64,000 nt of DNA from positions 6,330,066 to 6,394,065 of the forward strand of contig NC_087386.1 in the NCBI RefSeq assembly GCF_963675165.1. The letters run 5' to 3'. Below, one piece after another: positions 36,001-47,796 of this stretch; the stretch's first letter is position 1, and each line of letters opens with the position of its first letter. A program made the position numbers and the translations under genes. The DNA is from Halichondria panicea (Eukaryota > Porifera > Demospongiae > Suberitida > Halichondriidae). The notes beneath the pieces are model-generated. The model had not been told where the DNA came from. It saw nothing but the letters and a program-made list of their open reading frames with translations, and ran no database searches.

Positions 36001-39000
36001 AAAGTTACGGCTATTTTTCTAGCTGTTTTTGTAGGCAAATATAGCGACTGTAGAGTAGTAACAAGGATATATTTTTTGCTGTAAGGTCTCTATGAACAAG
36101 ATCTCTTTGAGTCGTCCTCCAGTAAGTCTTCAGGCATCGAATACTGGTCAGAAAGACAACCTAGAAGCTATGCAGTCAACAAAATTTGACGACAAAATAC
36201 TCAGTTTTTCCAGCTGACCTCAGACCACTTCATTGGATTACAAGACATATAAACTCTGAGTTATTATTGTAGCTAGCATTGTTCCATGTTCTCTTTCCAT
36301 TGATAATCGTTGCAACTTACAAAAATAACGTTGTGATGAGAAATAAAAAATAAATATCTTATGAATCATTCATGAGCAATTAGTATACTGTAACCTTAAC
36401 CGCGACCTTGTCACGACAAACTCTATAGGCCTGTAGAACGCTAGTAACTAGCTGTTTAGCTAGCTCTGTACATTGCTCAAGGTCTCTATGGCTAGCTATA
36501 GTGTTTCTCCAGCTGAGGTCCTGGTTAGAACTCGTCCAGATGTATATGAAAGGTGCAGTGCTCTCAACATTTGTAGCAAGCATATCTCCTAACTGAATAG
36601 GGTTCACCGGGGTTCAGCGACGGAAACAGTTAGATCTATGTCTAAACTATACTACCCTTGAGCCTTAGTCACAGAATAACAGAGTTATTTTAGGGAACAC
36701 ACTACATTGAAAACCAATGTAAAAAATATTGGAATGCAATTAAAAGAGAGATCACGATGCTGTTGTTACTGGCTACATGCATACAGAGCTGTCTGGTTGT
36801 CCTGTGTTATATAGACCATAAACCATAATTATAATTATGTATAACAGCAACTGGAGGGTTAGTGTAAAAGCTAGAATGCAGATATGGAACGGAACATGTA
36901 GCTGGCTGTAATCATCACATGACACCTGTTATTGGAAAGAGGATCAACAACTTACACACACTGTTGCACAGTGGTAGATATTGAGATAACAATTTCATTG
37001 TTGAGAGTATAAATGTGGAATTTGCTGACTCCACAACCCAATGTGTGTGGAAATCAATGGCAAAATGCTTGGTCAGTGTGTCTTCAACACGCACAAATCG
37101 TTTAAAGTTTCACCAAGGGCCAAAACTTTGCAGGCATGCAGATAGAAGAAAGGTATAGCTTTGGAGTGTCCTGTATAGCTATAGACTTCACACTCCACCT
37201 TACTTTGGGCACAACATAATTACTTCGCTAAGTCTATAGACACGTATAATTATGTGTATTTGTAATGTTCAATGTTGCTACTATAATTATACTTAGTCTA
37301 CTTTTTTTACATAACAGTCTTCTAAAATTAGCTTTGTGTCTATAAAAGGATTCTGTAGCACTTTAACAAGTATTTAAGTCATACTACACTAAAAAAATAC
37401 AGAGCACCATCAGCAGTTCTCTTTTCAGTCATTCCATTTTCCGTTCTATTCCGCATTCCAGCTTTACACTAACCCGCAACTGGACCAGCTAATCCACTAC
37501 TCTAGTAAATCTCACCTTCTTTTGAATGTCAACTCCAGCCTTAGCAGCAATCAATAATTCCACTGCCCTCACATGACCATTCTGAGCAGCTACAATCAGC
37601 GCAGTGGCTCCATCCTGTACAGAGTCAAGATAGTACAGATCCACTCATTACACAATATCACTCATACAATATCACATGACTATCTACACTAATGTCAGGG
37701 CAGAGGAGGTACGACACTTATTTAATTGAATCTTCATTTGTGATGACGTTTGTTTAGCTGGTAGTTAAGGTTACGGTATACTGTTCCACCCACGCTCAAA
37801 TCTGCGTGGGTGTTCAATGTAGTTCAGCTAGTAAAATGGCTCTCATCTGGCAATGGTTACTCTGCGTTAATTCCAGACACCAGGAAACCCCTCCTTACCG
37901 TATACTCTGCTGTTTCTTATTATACGAATAAAGGGGCAGGGTGACTCAAAGAGTTTTCCCAAGAGAGCAAGTTACAACAAAGTTACGGCTATTTTTCTAG
38001 CTGTTTGTGTAGGCTAATATAGCGACTGTAGAGTAGTAACAAGGATATATTTTTTGCTGTAAGGTCTCTATGAACAAGATCTCTTCGAGTCGCCCTCCAG
38101 TAAGTCTTCAGGCATCGAATACTGGTCAGAAAGACAACCTAGAAGCTATGCAGTCAACAAAATTTGACGACAAGATACTCAGTTTTTCCAGCTGACCTCA
38201 GACCACTTCATTGGATTACAAGACATATAAACTCTGAGTTATTATTGTAGCTAGCATTGTTCCATGTTCTCTTTCCATTGATAATCATTGCAAGTTACAA
38301 AAATAACGTTGTGATGAGAAATAAATATCTTATGAATCATTCATGAGCAATTAGTATACTGTAACCTTAACCGTGACCTTGTCACAACAAACTCTATAGG
38401 CCTGTAGAACGCTTGTAACTAGCTGTTTAGCTAGCTCTGTACGTTGCTCAAGGTCTCTATGGCTAGCTATAGTGTTTCTCCAGCTGAGGTCCTGGTTAGA
38501 ACTCGTCCAGATGTATATGAAAGGTGCAGTGCTCTCAACATTTGTAGCAAGCATATCTCCTAACTGAATAGGGTTCACTGGGGTTCAGCGACGGAAACAG
38601 TTAGATCTATGTCTAACCTTGAGCCTTAGTCACAGAATAATAGAGTTATTGTTGGGAACACACTACATTGAAAACCAATGTAAAAAAGATTGGAATGCAA
38701 TTAAAAGAGAGATCACGATGCTGTTGTTACTGGCTACATGCATACAGAGTTGTCTGGTTGTCCTGTGTTATATAGACCATAAACCATAATTATAATTATG
38801 TATAACAGCAACTGGAGGGTTAGTGTAAAAGCTGGAATGCAGATATGGAACGGAACATGTAGCTGGCTGTAATCATCACATGACACCTGTTATTGGAAAG
38901 AGGATCAACAACTTACACACACTGTTGCACAGTGGTAGATATTGAGATAACAGTTTCATTGTTGAGATTATAAATGTGGAATTTGCTGACTCCACAACCC

Positions 39001-41537
39001 AATGTGTGTGGAAATCAATGGCAAAATGCTTGGTCAGTGTGTCTCTTCAACACGCACAAATCGTTTAAAGTTTCACCAAGGGCCAAAACTTTGCAGGCAT
39101 GCAGAATGAAGAAAGGTATAGCTTTGGAGTGTCCTGTATAGCTACAGACTTCACACTCCACCTTACTTTGGGCACAACATAATTACTTCGCTAAGTCTAT
39201 AGACACGTATAATTATGTGTATTTGTAATGTTCAATGTTGCTACTATAATTATACTCAGTCTACTTTTTACTCCTATAATAATAGTCTTCTAAAATTAGC
39301 TTTGTGTCTATAAAAGGATTCTGTAGCACTTTTTACAAGTATTTAAGTCATACTACACTAAAAAAATACAGAGCACCATCAGCAGCTCTCTTTTTAGTCA
39401 TTCCATATTCCGTTCCATTCCGCATTCCAGCTTTACACTAACCGGCAACTGGACCAGCTAATCCACTACTCAATCCACTACTCTAGTAAATCTCACCTTA
39501 TCTTGAATGTCAACTCTAGCTTTGGCAGCAATCAATAATTCCACTGCCCTCACATGACCATTCTGAGCAGCTACCATCAACGCAGTGGCTCCATCCTGTA
39601 CAGAGTCAAGATAGTACAGATCCACTCATTACACAATATCACTCATACAATATCACATGACTATCTACACTAATGTCAGGGCAGAGGACACTTTTTTAAT
39701 TGATGACGTTTGCTTAGCTGGCAGTTTATCGTGACCTTGCTACGACAAACTCTAGGCTTGTACAACACTTGTAACTGACAATTTAGCTGGCTCTGTACAT
39801 TGCTCAAGGTCTCTATGGCTAGCTATAGTGTTTCTCCAGCTGAGGTCCTGGTTAGAACTCGTCCAGATGTATATGAAAGGTGCAGTGCTCTCAACATTTG
39901 TAGCAAGCATATCTCCTAACTGAATAGGGTTCACTGGGGTTCAGCAACGGAAACAGTTACATCTATGTCTAAACTATACTACCCTTGAGCCTTAGTCACA
40001 GAATAACAGAGTTATTGTTGGGAACACACTACATTGAAAACCAATGTAAAAAAGATTGGAATGCAATTAAAAGTATGTCAGTCAGTAGCAGGCCTTATCT
40101 TTAATGGAAGCTGACGTTCAGTGATGGAAACAGTTAGATCTAGGTCTAAACTATACTACCCTTGAGCCTTAGTCAAAGTTATTGTGCATTACATTGGAAT
40201 GCAATTAAAAGAGAGATCACGAGATGCGTGTCGTACCTCGGTACACCAACTACCTAATGTCAGGGCAGAGGAGGTATGACACAGTTTTTACTTGAATATT
40301 CCATTGTGATGACGTTTACAGGTTCAGCGACGGAAACAGTTAGATCTAGGTCTAAACTATATATACTATACTTGAGCTTTAGTAAGAATTATTGTGGGGA
40401 ACACACTACATTGAAAACAACGTAAAAATTATTTGAATAGATCACGAAATGCGTGTCGTACCTCGGTACACCAACTACCAGTGCTCTCTACACAAATATG
40501 ACTAGCTCTGGTGTCTAATGGACCAGGTCAACAGAACATGGGGAGGTTCTGTGGCTAGTGGCCTCTGAGATGTGTGTATAGTAGCCTCGATTCCAGGCCG
40601 CATTAAAATACTGCCTGGTACCTTCAGAATAAGGGTAATTGTACTACGAACGTAAAACCTTAGTACCCGTAATTTACTAAGAATATGTTCCGTAATATTT
40701 TATCTCCATACTGAGTTCCGTGAAGCTGTATCTATTGCTTAGAAGGCTTGAACACTAGTTTGGAGGCTCTCATCTACGTCTACGATGGTCCTATAGCCAG
40801 GTTGTCTTCGCAAGAAGCAGTCAAGAGGCACCATACACTTCCCATAGCCTGTACAGATCTAAGCGAAGACATCCTGACCATACAGCCGTCATAGAGGTGG
40901 ATGAGAGCCTCTTCTGGCTTCAGACTAGTGTGAAAGCCTTTTGGAACAACGCAATAGAGAGCTAAGCTGATGTACATAGATAGAAAATATATGAAAGAAA
41001 GAAAAGAGGGGATTCCCCAGATTCTGGAGAATAAACTATCACATGCTCACTATCACCATGCAATAAGTACCAGGCCGTACTTTAATTGGCCTGGAATCGA
41101 GGCTATGTGTATATAGCTACTTACACTCACCTTATTGGGTACATCAACATTGGCCCCAGCATCAATTAGGAGCTCCATACATTTCTGACGACCATAGAAA
41201 CTGGCTGCCCAAAGAGGAGTCGCTCCCGACTGTACATAAGAGGAAAACAATGTAAACAGCATGTTGTGGGAAATGCAACAAACCAACCTTGATCTGAGTG
41301 TTGACTGTAGCCTTGGCTGCTAAGAGGACCCTCACTATCTCATCATGTCCATTCCTACTGGCCCAGTAAAGAGCAGTCCAACCATTCTGTAGAGACAATA
41401 TCATCAACCAACGGACATATTGGCACTGTAGACAGTATTCCCCTCACCTTGTCTGCCTGGTTGGGATCAGCCCCACACTCCAGTAGCTCCAGAACCACAC
41501 CCACATTTCCCGTCTTACAGGCATCCAGAAATGCGGC
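33003..41537 (-). CDS. Ankyrin-repeat exon array, copy 3 (kinase exons missing)
   Basis: Exons are 41537-41448, 41386-41288, 41229-41131, 39595-39497, 37614-37516, 35630-35532, 34800-34696, 34628-34530, 33465-33367, 33315-33217 and 33071-33003 (stop). All are multiples of three and open. The two repeats at 39595-39497 and 37614-37516 arose by a ~1.97-kb tandem duplication. The exon equivalent to 16296-16198 is missing, and 34800-34696 has a 6-bp insertion. Homology to copies 1 and 2 stops at about 41655, in the intron before the kinase exons. CARD and TIR exons on the same strand now lie 1.07 kb upstream. It is either a truncated gene or the 3' part of a CARD-TIR-ankyrin gene. The TIR gene's last recognised exon ends in phase 1 and this array begins in phase 0, so at least one more exon would be needed. 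Confidence 0.8.
33667..33880. mobile_element. MITE with TACCGTATAGCGCGAAA ends
   Basis: The 214-bp element has ends TACCGTATAGCGCGAAATTT and AAATTTCGCGCTATACGGTA, terminal inverted repeats of about 20 bp, with TA at the borders. The interior is non-coding. The decayed counterpart is at 15366-15566. Confidence 0.75.
34895..35455. mobile_element. Mutator-like MITE with perfect 9-bp target duplication
   Basis: The 561-bp element has ends TAGCCTCGTTCCCAGGCC and GGCCTAGGAACGAGACTA. It is flanked on both sides by ACACAGAGG (34886-34894 and 35456-35464). It is orthologous to 17651-18211. Confidence 0.8.
35640..39600. repeat. ~1.97-kb tandem duplication adding an ankyrin exon
   Basis: Landmarks recur at offsets of 1971-1981 bp: the intronic open frame (36380 and 38351) and the ankyrin exon (37516 and 39497). 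Copy 2 has a single unit here (about 18400-20370). A third, partial trace of the unit lies at 39690-40070. Confidence 0.85.
40582..41105. mobile_element. Mutator-like MITE with TAGCCTCGATTCCAGGCC ends
   Basis: The 524-bp ortholog of 20907-21428, with ends TAGCCTCGATTCCAGGCC and GGCCTGGAATCGAGGCTA. Flanks TGTGTATAG and TGTGTATAT are those of the 20907 copy. Confidence 0.7.
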
Positions 41538-41655
41538 CTAGGAGAAAATACACTATCAATAAACACACCCAAAAGATGGAATGACAAAAATTGTATGTAC
41601 ATGTTATATACTGTTCAAGATTCTATAGCCACCCACACAGAAGTACCAGCATACA

Positions 41656-42604
41656 GTTTACACAACTACACAGATAAAAGAGGTGTGCTGTTTTAGACCC
41701 TGAGCGTGTGCTATATTAGCATCGTGGTGTGCTAAACAGTTTGTAGGCATAATTATAATAACATGCAGTTGACTTTTTTTATATTCCCCCCTCTGCTTTA
41801 AAATCCTGTATGACCCCCCGTAATAACTCTACAATATAATATGCAGGAAGGACAAGCAAGTAAAAGATTGAATGGGGCTCAAACAAAGTGCAAGTGGAGA
41901 CCAATTAAAGCCTATATTGCCCCAAGTTTCATAGCACAATAAGTGAGTTATTTAATTACAGCGCCACTCTAATTGAAGGGCCAAGTTCAATAACAATTAA
42001 GCGCCAAGTTGCTAGCGCTTACATAATTAGAAATAACGCATCCTTAATTCGAGGCTACATGTACAATTGATCTGATAGCCTCGTGGAAACAGCTATACTA
42101 TAGTACTGCTAAACACCACTCTAAATAATATTATAAGTGCCAAACTGGAATTATGGTTTTTTCTTGTTCTATTTGTGCGCCACTGAAAATCTTTAGCGGC
42201 GCTGTAAAAACTCAGTGGAGAGGGGGGGAGGGAACCTTACTTTGTTCATGCTATGAATGGATGAAAAAACGTTAGTGATGTCTTATTTCGTCCCATAATA
42301 ATTATAAGTTTCATTGCAAAGCTGTGAATAACCCCACCTCCTGTCAACAGACTAGTGAATGCTATCAGTGGAGAGGGGGGGGGGGTGGAACAACCTTACT
42401 TTGTTCATGCTATGACTGATGTTATGTACCTAATCTTAATTATTCTCATACTTGGTTATAATTCTACTGATCACTCACTCCAGTCTCCTTACACACATCT
42501 TGCATTACAGAGGATGATTTGCCTGAGGAGGGATAAACGGATAATACAATACAAACATTTTACACAACAAATAAACTGCTAATCAAGTATATAGCACATC
42601 TTAC
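41656..42604. other. Unique spacer between ankyrin copy 3 and CARD-TIR gene
   Basis: There is no similarity to the duplicated blocks. It contains a ~50-bp imperfect direct repeat (AGTGGAGAGGGGGG...CCTTACTTTGTTCATGCTATGA) at about 42211 and 42367. No minus-strand exon is convincing, though a short linking exon cannot be excluded. Confidence 0.5.
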
Positions 42605-43573
42605 CAGCCTGGTCAGTGGGTAGACTAGACGAGCCTGGAGCTACTGCAACAGGTGATAAAGATGTCACAGTTTCTGCAAAATGATTACTCAATATAAGCT
42701 CAATATCATCAAGGTACTTGCTACGTGGAGACAGTAACACTGTGAGAATGCACTGACTGACCTTTGATCCTTTGGAACAGTCTTTCCAGGTCCGTCTCCC
42801 TGTCCAGTGAGACATACTGAACCTCATTCACTATCTCCGTCACAGGAGCACCTCCAGGCACACCTTCCCATCCCTTCTCGCACACCACTGGGAACATACT
42901 CTTGCGAAGAGCTTCTGCTTCGTACAACTCTCCATTGCAGTACAAGGACCTTATATAGCGTTTAGTGAGCACACAGATAAAGGCTTTGCAAGTTTTGATA
43001 GCGGAGGCAATCTCAGATCGCCATCTGCCCCCAGGACGAACGCCATCTCTGTCTACAAACACGGTGAGGCCTTTTTGTTCCAGTGGAGGACGCAAAAGAG
43101 TGTCGACTGTGCGCATAGTGTCAGCCTCACGGCTGTAGCTGATGAAGACGTCATATTCCTGAGATGCCACGAAACCTGTGAACATGGGAAAATTCAATGA
43201 TCACCATTAATAACTATTTATATCACATACTTGGTGGAACTGTGAGCAATTCCCTATAGAACTCTTTTCGTTTCTCTTCAATCACATCCTTGACAAATGT
43301 AAGGAAGTGCTTGTTCCCACTGTTTTTTATTGCTGTGACTAAGTCGGTAAAAGCATCCAATGTGGTTTTTGGCTCTTTGACGTCGACAATGATCATATCC
43401 ATGAGCTTCTCAGCACCGTCTTCATGGCAGACGATTGTCTGGCATTGGCTGTTAGTCAGTTCTCCACTCTGACGTAAGTATTTAGCTACATCTTGGATGC
43501 ATGCAGAGAGCTTCTCTGTCAGCTCCACTCTGCAGCTACAGATGGCTTTGTATTCAGGGGTACCAGTAGTCAT
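42605..43573 (-). CDS. CARD-TIR adaptor or receptor-like protein
   Basis: Exons are 43573-43231, 43175-42762 and 42673-42605, with matching phases (1, 1, 1). The first, starting at ATG 43573, is a helical death-fold domain best matching CARD (LTEKLSACIQDVAKYL, ELTNSQCQTI, then FTDLVTAIKNSGNKHFLTFV). The second is a TIR domain: YDVFISYS box 1, VDRDGVRPGGRW box 2/BB loop, and SLYCNGELYEAE, where the glutamate after SxxCxxE sits like the catalytic glutamate of NAD-cleaving TIR domains. The third exon is a short Ser/Pro linker ending in an open phase-1 donor, so the coding sequence continues. TIR and CARD are innate-immunity or cell-death signalling modules that act in the cytoplasm by homotypic assembly. 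The next recognisable minus-strand exons are the ankyrin repeats of copy 3. NADase activity is speculative. Confidence 0.8.
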
Positions 43574-43636
43574 CTGCTGTGAGGGGGGATATTGAAATGT
43601 GTAATGCTGACTCTGTGCACTTCAACACACCTTAGC

Positions 43637-43987
43637 CAGTGGCGTAGGCAGGGGGTGGCAAAGGGGCCCCCCCTTTTTCTGGATCTCTACTACTCAGCTC
43701 AGGTTAGTGTAGCTGATTATCTTGCTGAGCACTCCCTTTCTTCCCAATCTTGCTGCAGTTAGCTAGCTAGTAGGCAAGCAAAACGATTTAGTCCCTAAAC
43801 TGTGAGCTATTCTGGTCTAGACAGTTCTTGTTCTTTGCTAAACCTAAATATCAGGCCACACCCAACTAAATAGAGAAATCAATTATGACGTCATAATTAA
43901 GAGGCGTGGCTTCCGGTCAACATTTCGGCGCTGCGCGGCTGATAGGTTTTGCCCCCTCTTCCAAAAAATCCTGGCTCTACGCTCCTG
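43637..43987. mobile_element. hAT-like MITE with CAGTGGCGTAGGCAG end
   Basis: The left end CAGTGGCGTAGGCAGGGGG mirrors the right end CCTGGCTCTACGCTCCTG imperfectly, with C-rich and G-rich subterminal stretches. TTAGC flanks both sides, perhaps the remains of an 8-bp duplication. CAGTGGCGTAG-type ends are common in animal hAT elements. The interior has no coding sequence. Confidence 0.6.
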
Positions 43988-44708
43988 TTAGCTAACACAC
44001 AAAGCTAAACATTCTTGCATTGGTTCTTGTTTGTGGCTTTCAACAAGCTGAGCTCAGCAGGGAAAAACCCCTACATGCCCCAACCATTTCCCCAAACTCA
44101 CTTCCACCCCCATCCCACAATGATGACATGTACATGCAGAGACATGTCTAGCCTGGAATCCAGGCCCCTCATACTTCTAAGTTGCATACGCATGCCCAGT
44201 TGCTCTGCCATCTGACAGCTCACGTGAATATATTTGCAACCGTGACGTCATCAACAGCAACAAAAATCACAAAGAAGCTCTGCTTGATAGTGTGTAGGTT
44301 AGTGGCAATAGCTGAAGATACAGTCCTATAACTCAAGCTATAACGTCTGATACTGGCTGCATAGGTGTTGTAGCAACTACCAAGCCTTAAATAATGCCAT
44401 GCCTCTTATTTTTGAAAGAGGTTGCACTGTTTTTGTTACAAAAAGCTACCACCAGCCCCCCTGGAATTTTTACTGAGACGGCGCTTATGGAATAACGGTG
44501 AGCGAGTACAAGCCAGTTTTAGCTGGTAGCTGTTGTACAAGCCTTTAGCTACAGTGTATGCTAAGTAAGGAACAGATTCGTTGTTACCAAAATTTTTTGT
44601 CACTTGTTTTAGCATGCCTAGTAAAGCCACACATAATTTGAGTACAAGTAAAAACATAAACAATATTTTAAGCATAACAAACAATATCTTAAACATAACA
44701 ATTTAATC

Positions 44709-45443
44709 TTAGTCTAACTCAGGCTCTGATTCGGACTGACTGGTTTGACTGTCACTCCCTGTATTTTGTCCGAACACCCAGTCGACGATGTCTTCCCCTT
44801 CTCTGTCTGTCAATCTGCCTGCCTCCACATCTTCTTCCAGAGATATAATGTGAGTTTCCTTCTGTTTTGACCCTGCTATGTTATTACCACAATTTAAACA
44901 CTCACAGCCAATTGAACAATGCTTCCCCCTTTTCTTGCAGCCACACCGTCCAGTCAAACAACCTGTCGAACACTTGCATCCTTTAAGGAGTGAGTCGACT
45001 CGATCACGGACAGCCTGTACGTTGGTGGCAGTATCCCATTTAATGGTGAGCTCATTGTCTGTGATACTCCAACCGTAGTTTTCTAATGGCTCTAATGTCA
45101 TAATGGGTTGATCAGATTGTTGCCACATGTGTAGAACCCAACACGATCACTTCCAATGAAGCAAAAGTGCATCATCAGATGGTATCATCTCGTTTTCAAA
45201 TTTGACCCTGTCCCAGATATTTTGCCTTATATTGTCTAGCCAAATAGAGTGTTGTTCTTTAACTGTTAAATTTTGTTCAGACAATGAATGGTAATATGTA
45301 GCTGGTGAGTTAGTGTCAAATCCTGTTGCATGTTGTTTAAAGTAAGCTGTTCCCACCAGACCTACAAATGCTAAAAAACCCAATTCGTACTCTTGATTTG
45401 AAAGTCTTACATTTGCTAGGGTGCCTGGGGTCGAGCTTTCCAA
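44709..45443 (-). pseudogene. Transposon-associated protein with CXC-type cysteine cluster, one in-frame stop
   Basis: One frame runs 45443 to 44709, broken only by TGA at 45147-45149 (context LLLHWK-stop-SCWVLHMW). The C-terminal half has ENYGWSITDNELTIKWDTAT, RVDSLLKGCKCSTGCLTGRC and GCKKRGKHCSIGCECLNCGN. This resembles the tesmin/TSO1-like (CXC) cysteine-rich zinc domain, here in a combination I associate with repetitive mobile-element proteins of invertebrates. An acidic Ser-rich tail ends at TAA 44709. The stop replaces what is probably an arginine codon, so one C-to-T change killed it. The function is probably DNA binding in a mobile element. Confidence 0.6.
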
Positions 45444-45499
45444 TCCTGAAGATATAAACTTAGCGTTCTGGTAAAAATATCGTAAAAATGTTGTTTTTC

Positions 45500-45814
45500 C
45501 TATTTTGCTAAAAAAGGATATGTAGTCACATCCACTTTAGCGCGTCGAAATGCATCTTCTATGAGATCTTTGGGTTTACTGAGTGACGCTAGTATAGCAT
45601 CTGTACATTCCAATACACTACATATGCTTTTTTTGTTAGGTTTGTCCCATCGTGGTGCGTATGTATCATCCCCTAAACAGCGTGTTATATCTTTTCTACA
45701 TTTAGGACAAACCTGACGAGTGAAATCAATGTTCAAGGAGGCTGCAAGGGTACGTGCTGGCTCACTTCGCCAGTTGCTTGGACTACTCATATTCCCACTG
45801 ACGCCATGGCACAA
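45500..45814 (-). pseudogene. Upstream part of the same transposon-type gene
   Basis: The 104-codon frame includes CHGVSGN, QVCPKCRKDITRC and SVLECTDAILASLSKPKDLI. The CPxC...CxxC spacing suggests zinc binding. It is in a different frame from 45443-44709, 56 bp away, so a frameshift or small deletion separates them unless a short intron is present. I do not recognise the family by this part alone. Confidence 0.5.
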
Positions 45815-46604
45815 CTCACATACTCCGTTGTCTGCAACACTGTCACTGACTTCCCCAAAAGAAAGCTGCCTTCTAGTTTTTCGCTTACTAGCTAGACACT
45901 ATTTTACATTAATTTTTTATATCATTATTGTGTGACACAACAAACCTGGAATGTCTATGATGTGCCATAGTCTGTGTGGTGCACTCCATCTTGTGGGACT
46001 CCATGTGGTTTGACATGGAAATTGTGGTCAAGTTTTGCAAGCTCATAATTTTTGCTTCAAAGCTGGGTACAAGCAAAATGTTTTTGCAAAGTAATGCTCA
46101 AAGCTTACAAATTTTGTTAATACCCATCACGTAGCTTCACTTTGTTAGCAAAATTTTTTGTCACTTGTTCTAGAGGAGTACTATCATATGACATAGAGTG
46201 CTATTTGAGCTCGTGGAGCCAAACTTATAAAAGCTTAACAACTATTTTCGTGTATGCATGTAGACTAGGAACAGTTCTACGTGCCTGAGCTCGTTCGTGA
46301 GTGTATGTACAATACTTCGTAGAATATAAGTGTGTGAATATTTAATTACTTTTAGTATTAGCTTCATTTTGATAGCGGAAGTTGAACTTCCGTTGCAAAT
46401 AAATTTGTGTACTTATATAGTACTTCCGGAATCTTGGCGGAACAACTGTGCCAACCATTCCCACAATTTCTGGGAATCAGGATATTTTAGTAAAATATCA
46501 GTAAAATTATTACATAACAGTTCCGCACCACTTACAGTATTCTGAAACCACATTGTCCGTTTTATATTTATGTGCAAGCTCAGCTAGCTAGTGCCTGTTT
46601 TGTG

Positions 46605-47057
46605 ATGGCTAGTAGTCAGTCAAGTTTCTCTGGTGCTGTGAAGCACGCTCTGGCGTGTATCGGCAACAAAGACCTTGTTCTTAAGCCAAAGCAAGTGGAA
46701 GTGTTGGAGGCAGTCTACAATGGCAGCGACACTTTCGTATGGTTCCCTACTGGATATGGCAAAAGCCTTTGCTATCAACTGCTGCCATTCATGTTGGACT
46801 TCAGGCGTGGCAGTACCGAAGCCCAAGACACACATCGGTATTGTGTAATTGTAATATCACCTCTACTCGCTCTCATGGTGGACCAGGTCTCCTCCTTACG
46901 CAGTCGAGGTGTGTCTGCTGCCATATTGTCTGGCAATGCTGGTGTAGACAAGCAATATCTTGCTAGTGAGGCTGACTTTCTTACAGAGAGCTGCACACTC
47001 ATCGTTGAGGATGTTGACGACCTTCTCAATGATGCACGCTTTCAAGGATGGCTCTGA
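46605..47057 (+). pseudogene. RecQ-like DEAD-box helicase, N-terminal fragment
   Basis: The frame has the Q-motif-like LKPKQVEVLEAV, Walker A in FPTGYGKSLCYQLLPFM, and motif Ia in VISPLLALMVDQVSSLRSRG, as in RecQ 3'-5' DNA helicases. It stops after about 150 residues, before a DEAH box. Thus motifs II-VI are missing and ATPase activity is not expected. ATG 46605 (MASSQSS) is the first in-frame ATG. It lies downstream of the transposon-type gene on the opposite strand, and could be a retrogene or an element-borne helicase. The 47058-47740 stretch downstream has no recognised coding sequence. Confidence 0.7.
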
Positions 47058-47796
47058 AAACACTGCCCTAGCGATAGAGGGAGGGTGACCACCAGCCAGC
47101 GCTCGTGCAACCTTGCTGAAACTCTCTCTGATCTCCTTGGTTACTGCTTCAGGCTTGGAAGGGGAGCTGACAGTTATCTGCCAATTTCAATAATTAGGTG
47201 AGTCCAAATCTACATACATGTACCGCAAATTCAACATTACCTTCACAGTTGTGCTGCTTCTGCAATTTTCAGCTTCTATAGAAGTACGTACGTGTATAAA
47301 TACTCACTTTTTAAATCAAAGTTTTATTAATACCTAGGTGATTAGGCAAGTCATCTGGTTGAGTTTGGGTGGCTCCACAGACAGACGCCTGCCTCAAGTC
47401 ACAAGGTGGTGCTCTCGCAGGATCCTTAGGTCTGCCATCAAGTGAGTCATTCTGTACTATATTTTTATATGATTGAAACAGTGTATCTCATTATTATTAT
47501 TTTCTTACAGATTGTGAAGGCTAGCCTCCTTCCCGGCAAACCACCTGTACACCGCTTCGACAAGGGCTGGGACTGGAAGGTACCTGGTGACACTTCGGGC
47601 CCACTTGTGTTTTTCACCCTCTTCCGACCACTATAAACTGTGGACTTAACCAAGCCTATGGAAGACGCACTAGGACCAACAACATGCCTACTATCGTAAC
47701 AAAGCTTCACAGAGGCAACAAACTTCTCTGCAAACAAAACCATATTGTGTTCGTACCAGCCCCACCCACCTATGAATATCATTAACTACACTGTAG

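Larger units (their letters stand above)
44583..46172. repeat. Direct repeat pair flanking the transposon-type gene
   Basis: The sequence AAAATTTTTTGTCACTTGTT, preceded by TTGTTA(C/G)C and followed by (T/C)TAG, occurs at about 44583-44612 and 46142-46172 in the same orientation. It brackets the reading frames at 44709-45814. The repeats may mark the borders of the insertion or be an internal repeat of the element. Confidence 0.45.

Noticed and set aside
43290-43472. Plus-strand open frame opposite the CARD exon
   Set aside because: Antisense shadow of the CARD-coding exon with no independent features.
47465-47782. 105-codon minus-strand open frame
   Set aside because: It crosses the breakpoint between unrelated sequence and GT25 intron 1 and has no recognisable domain.
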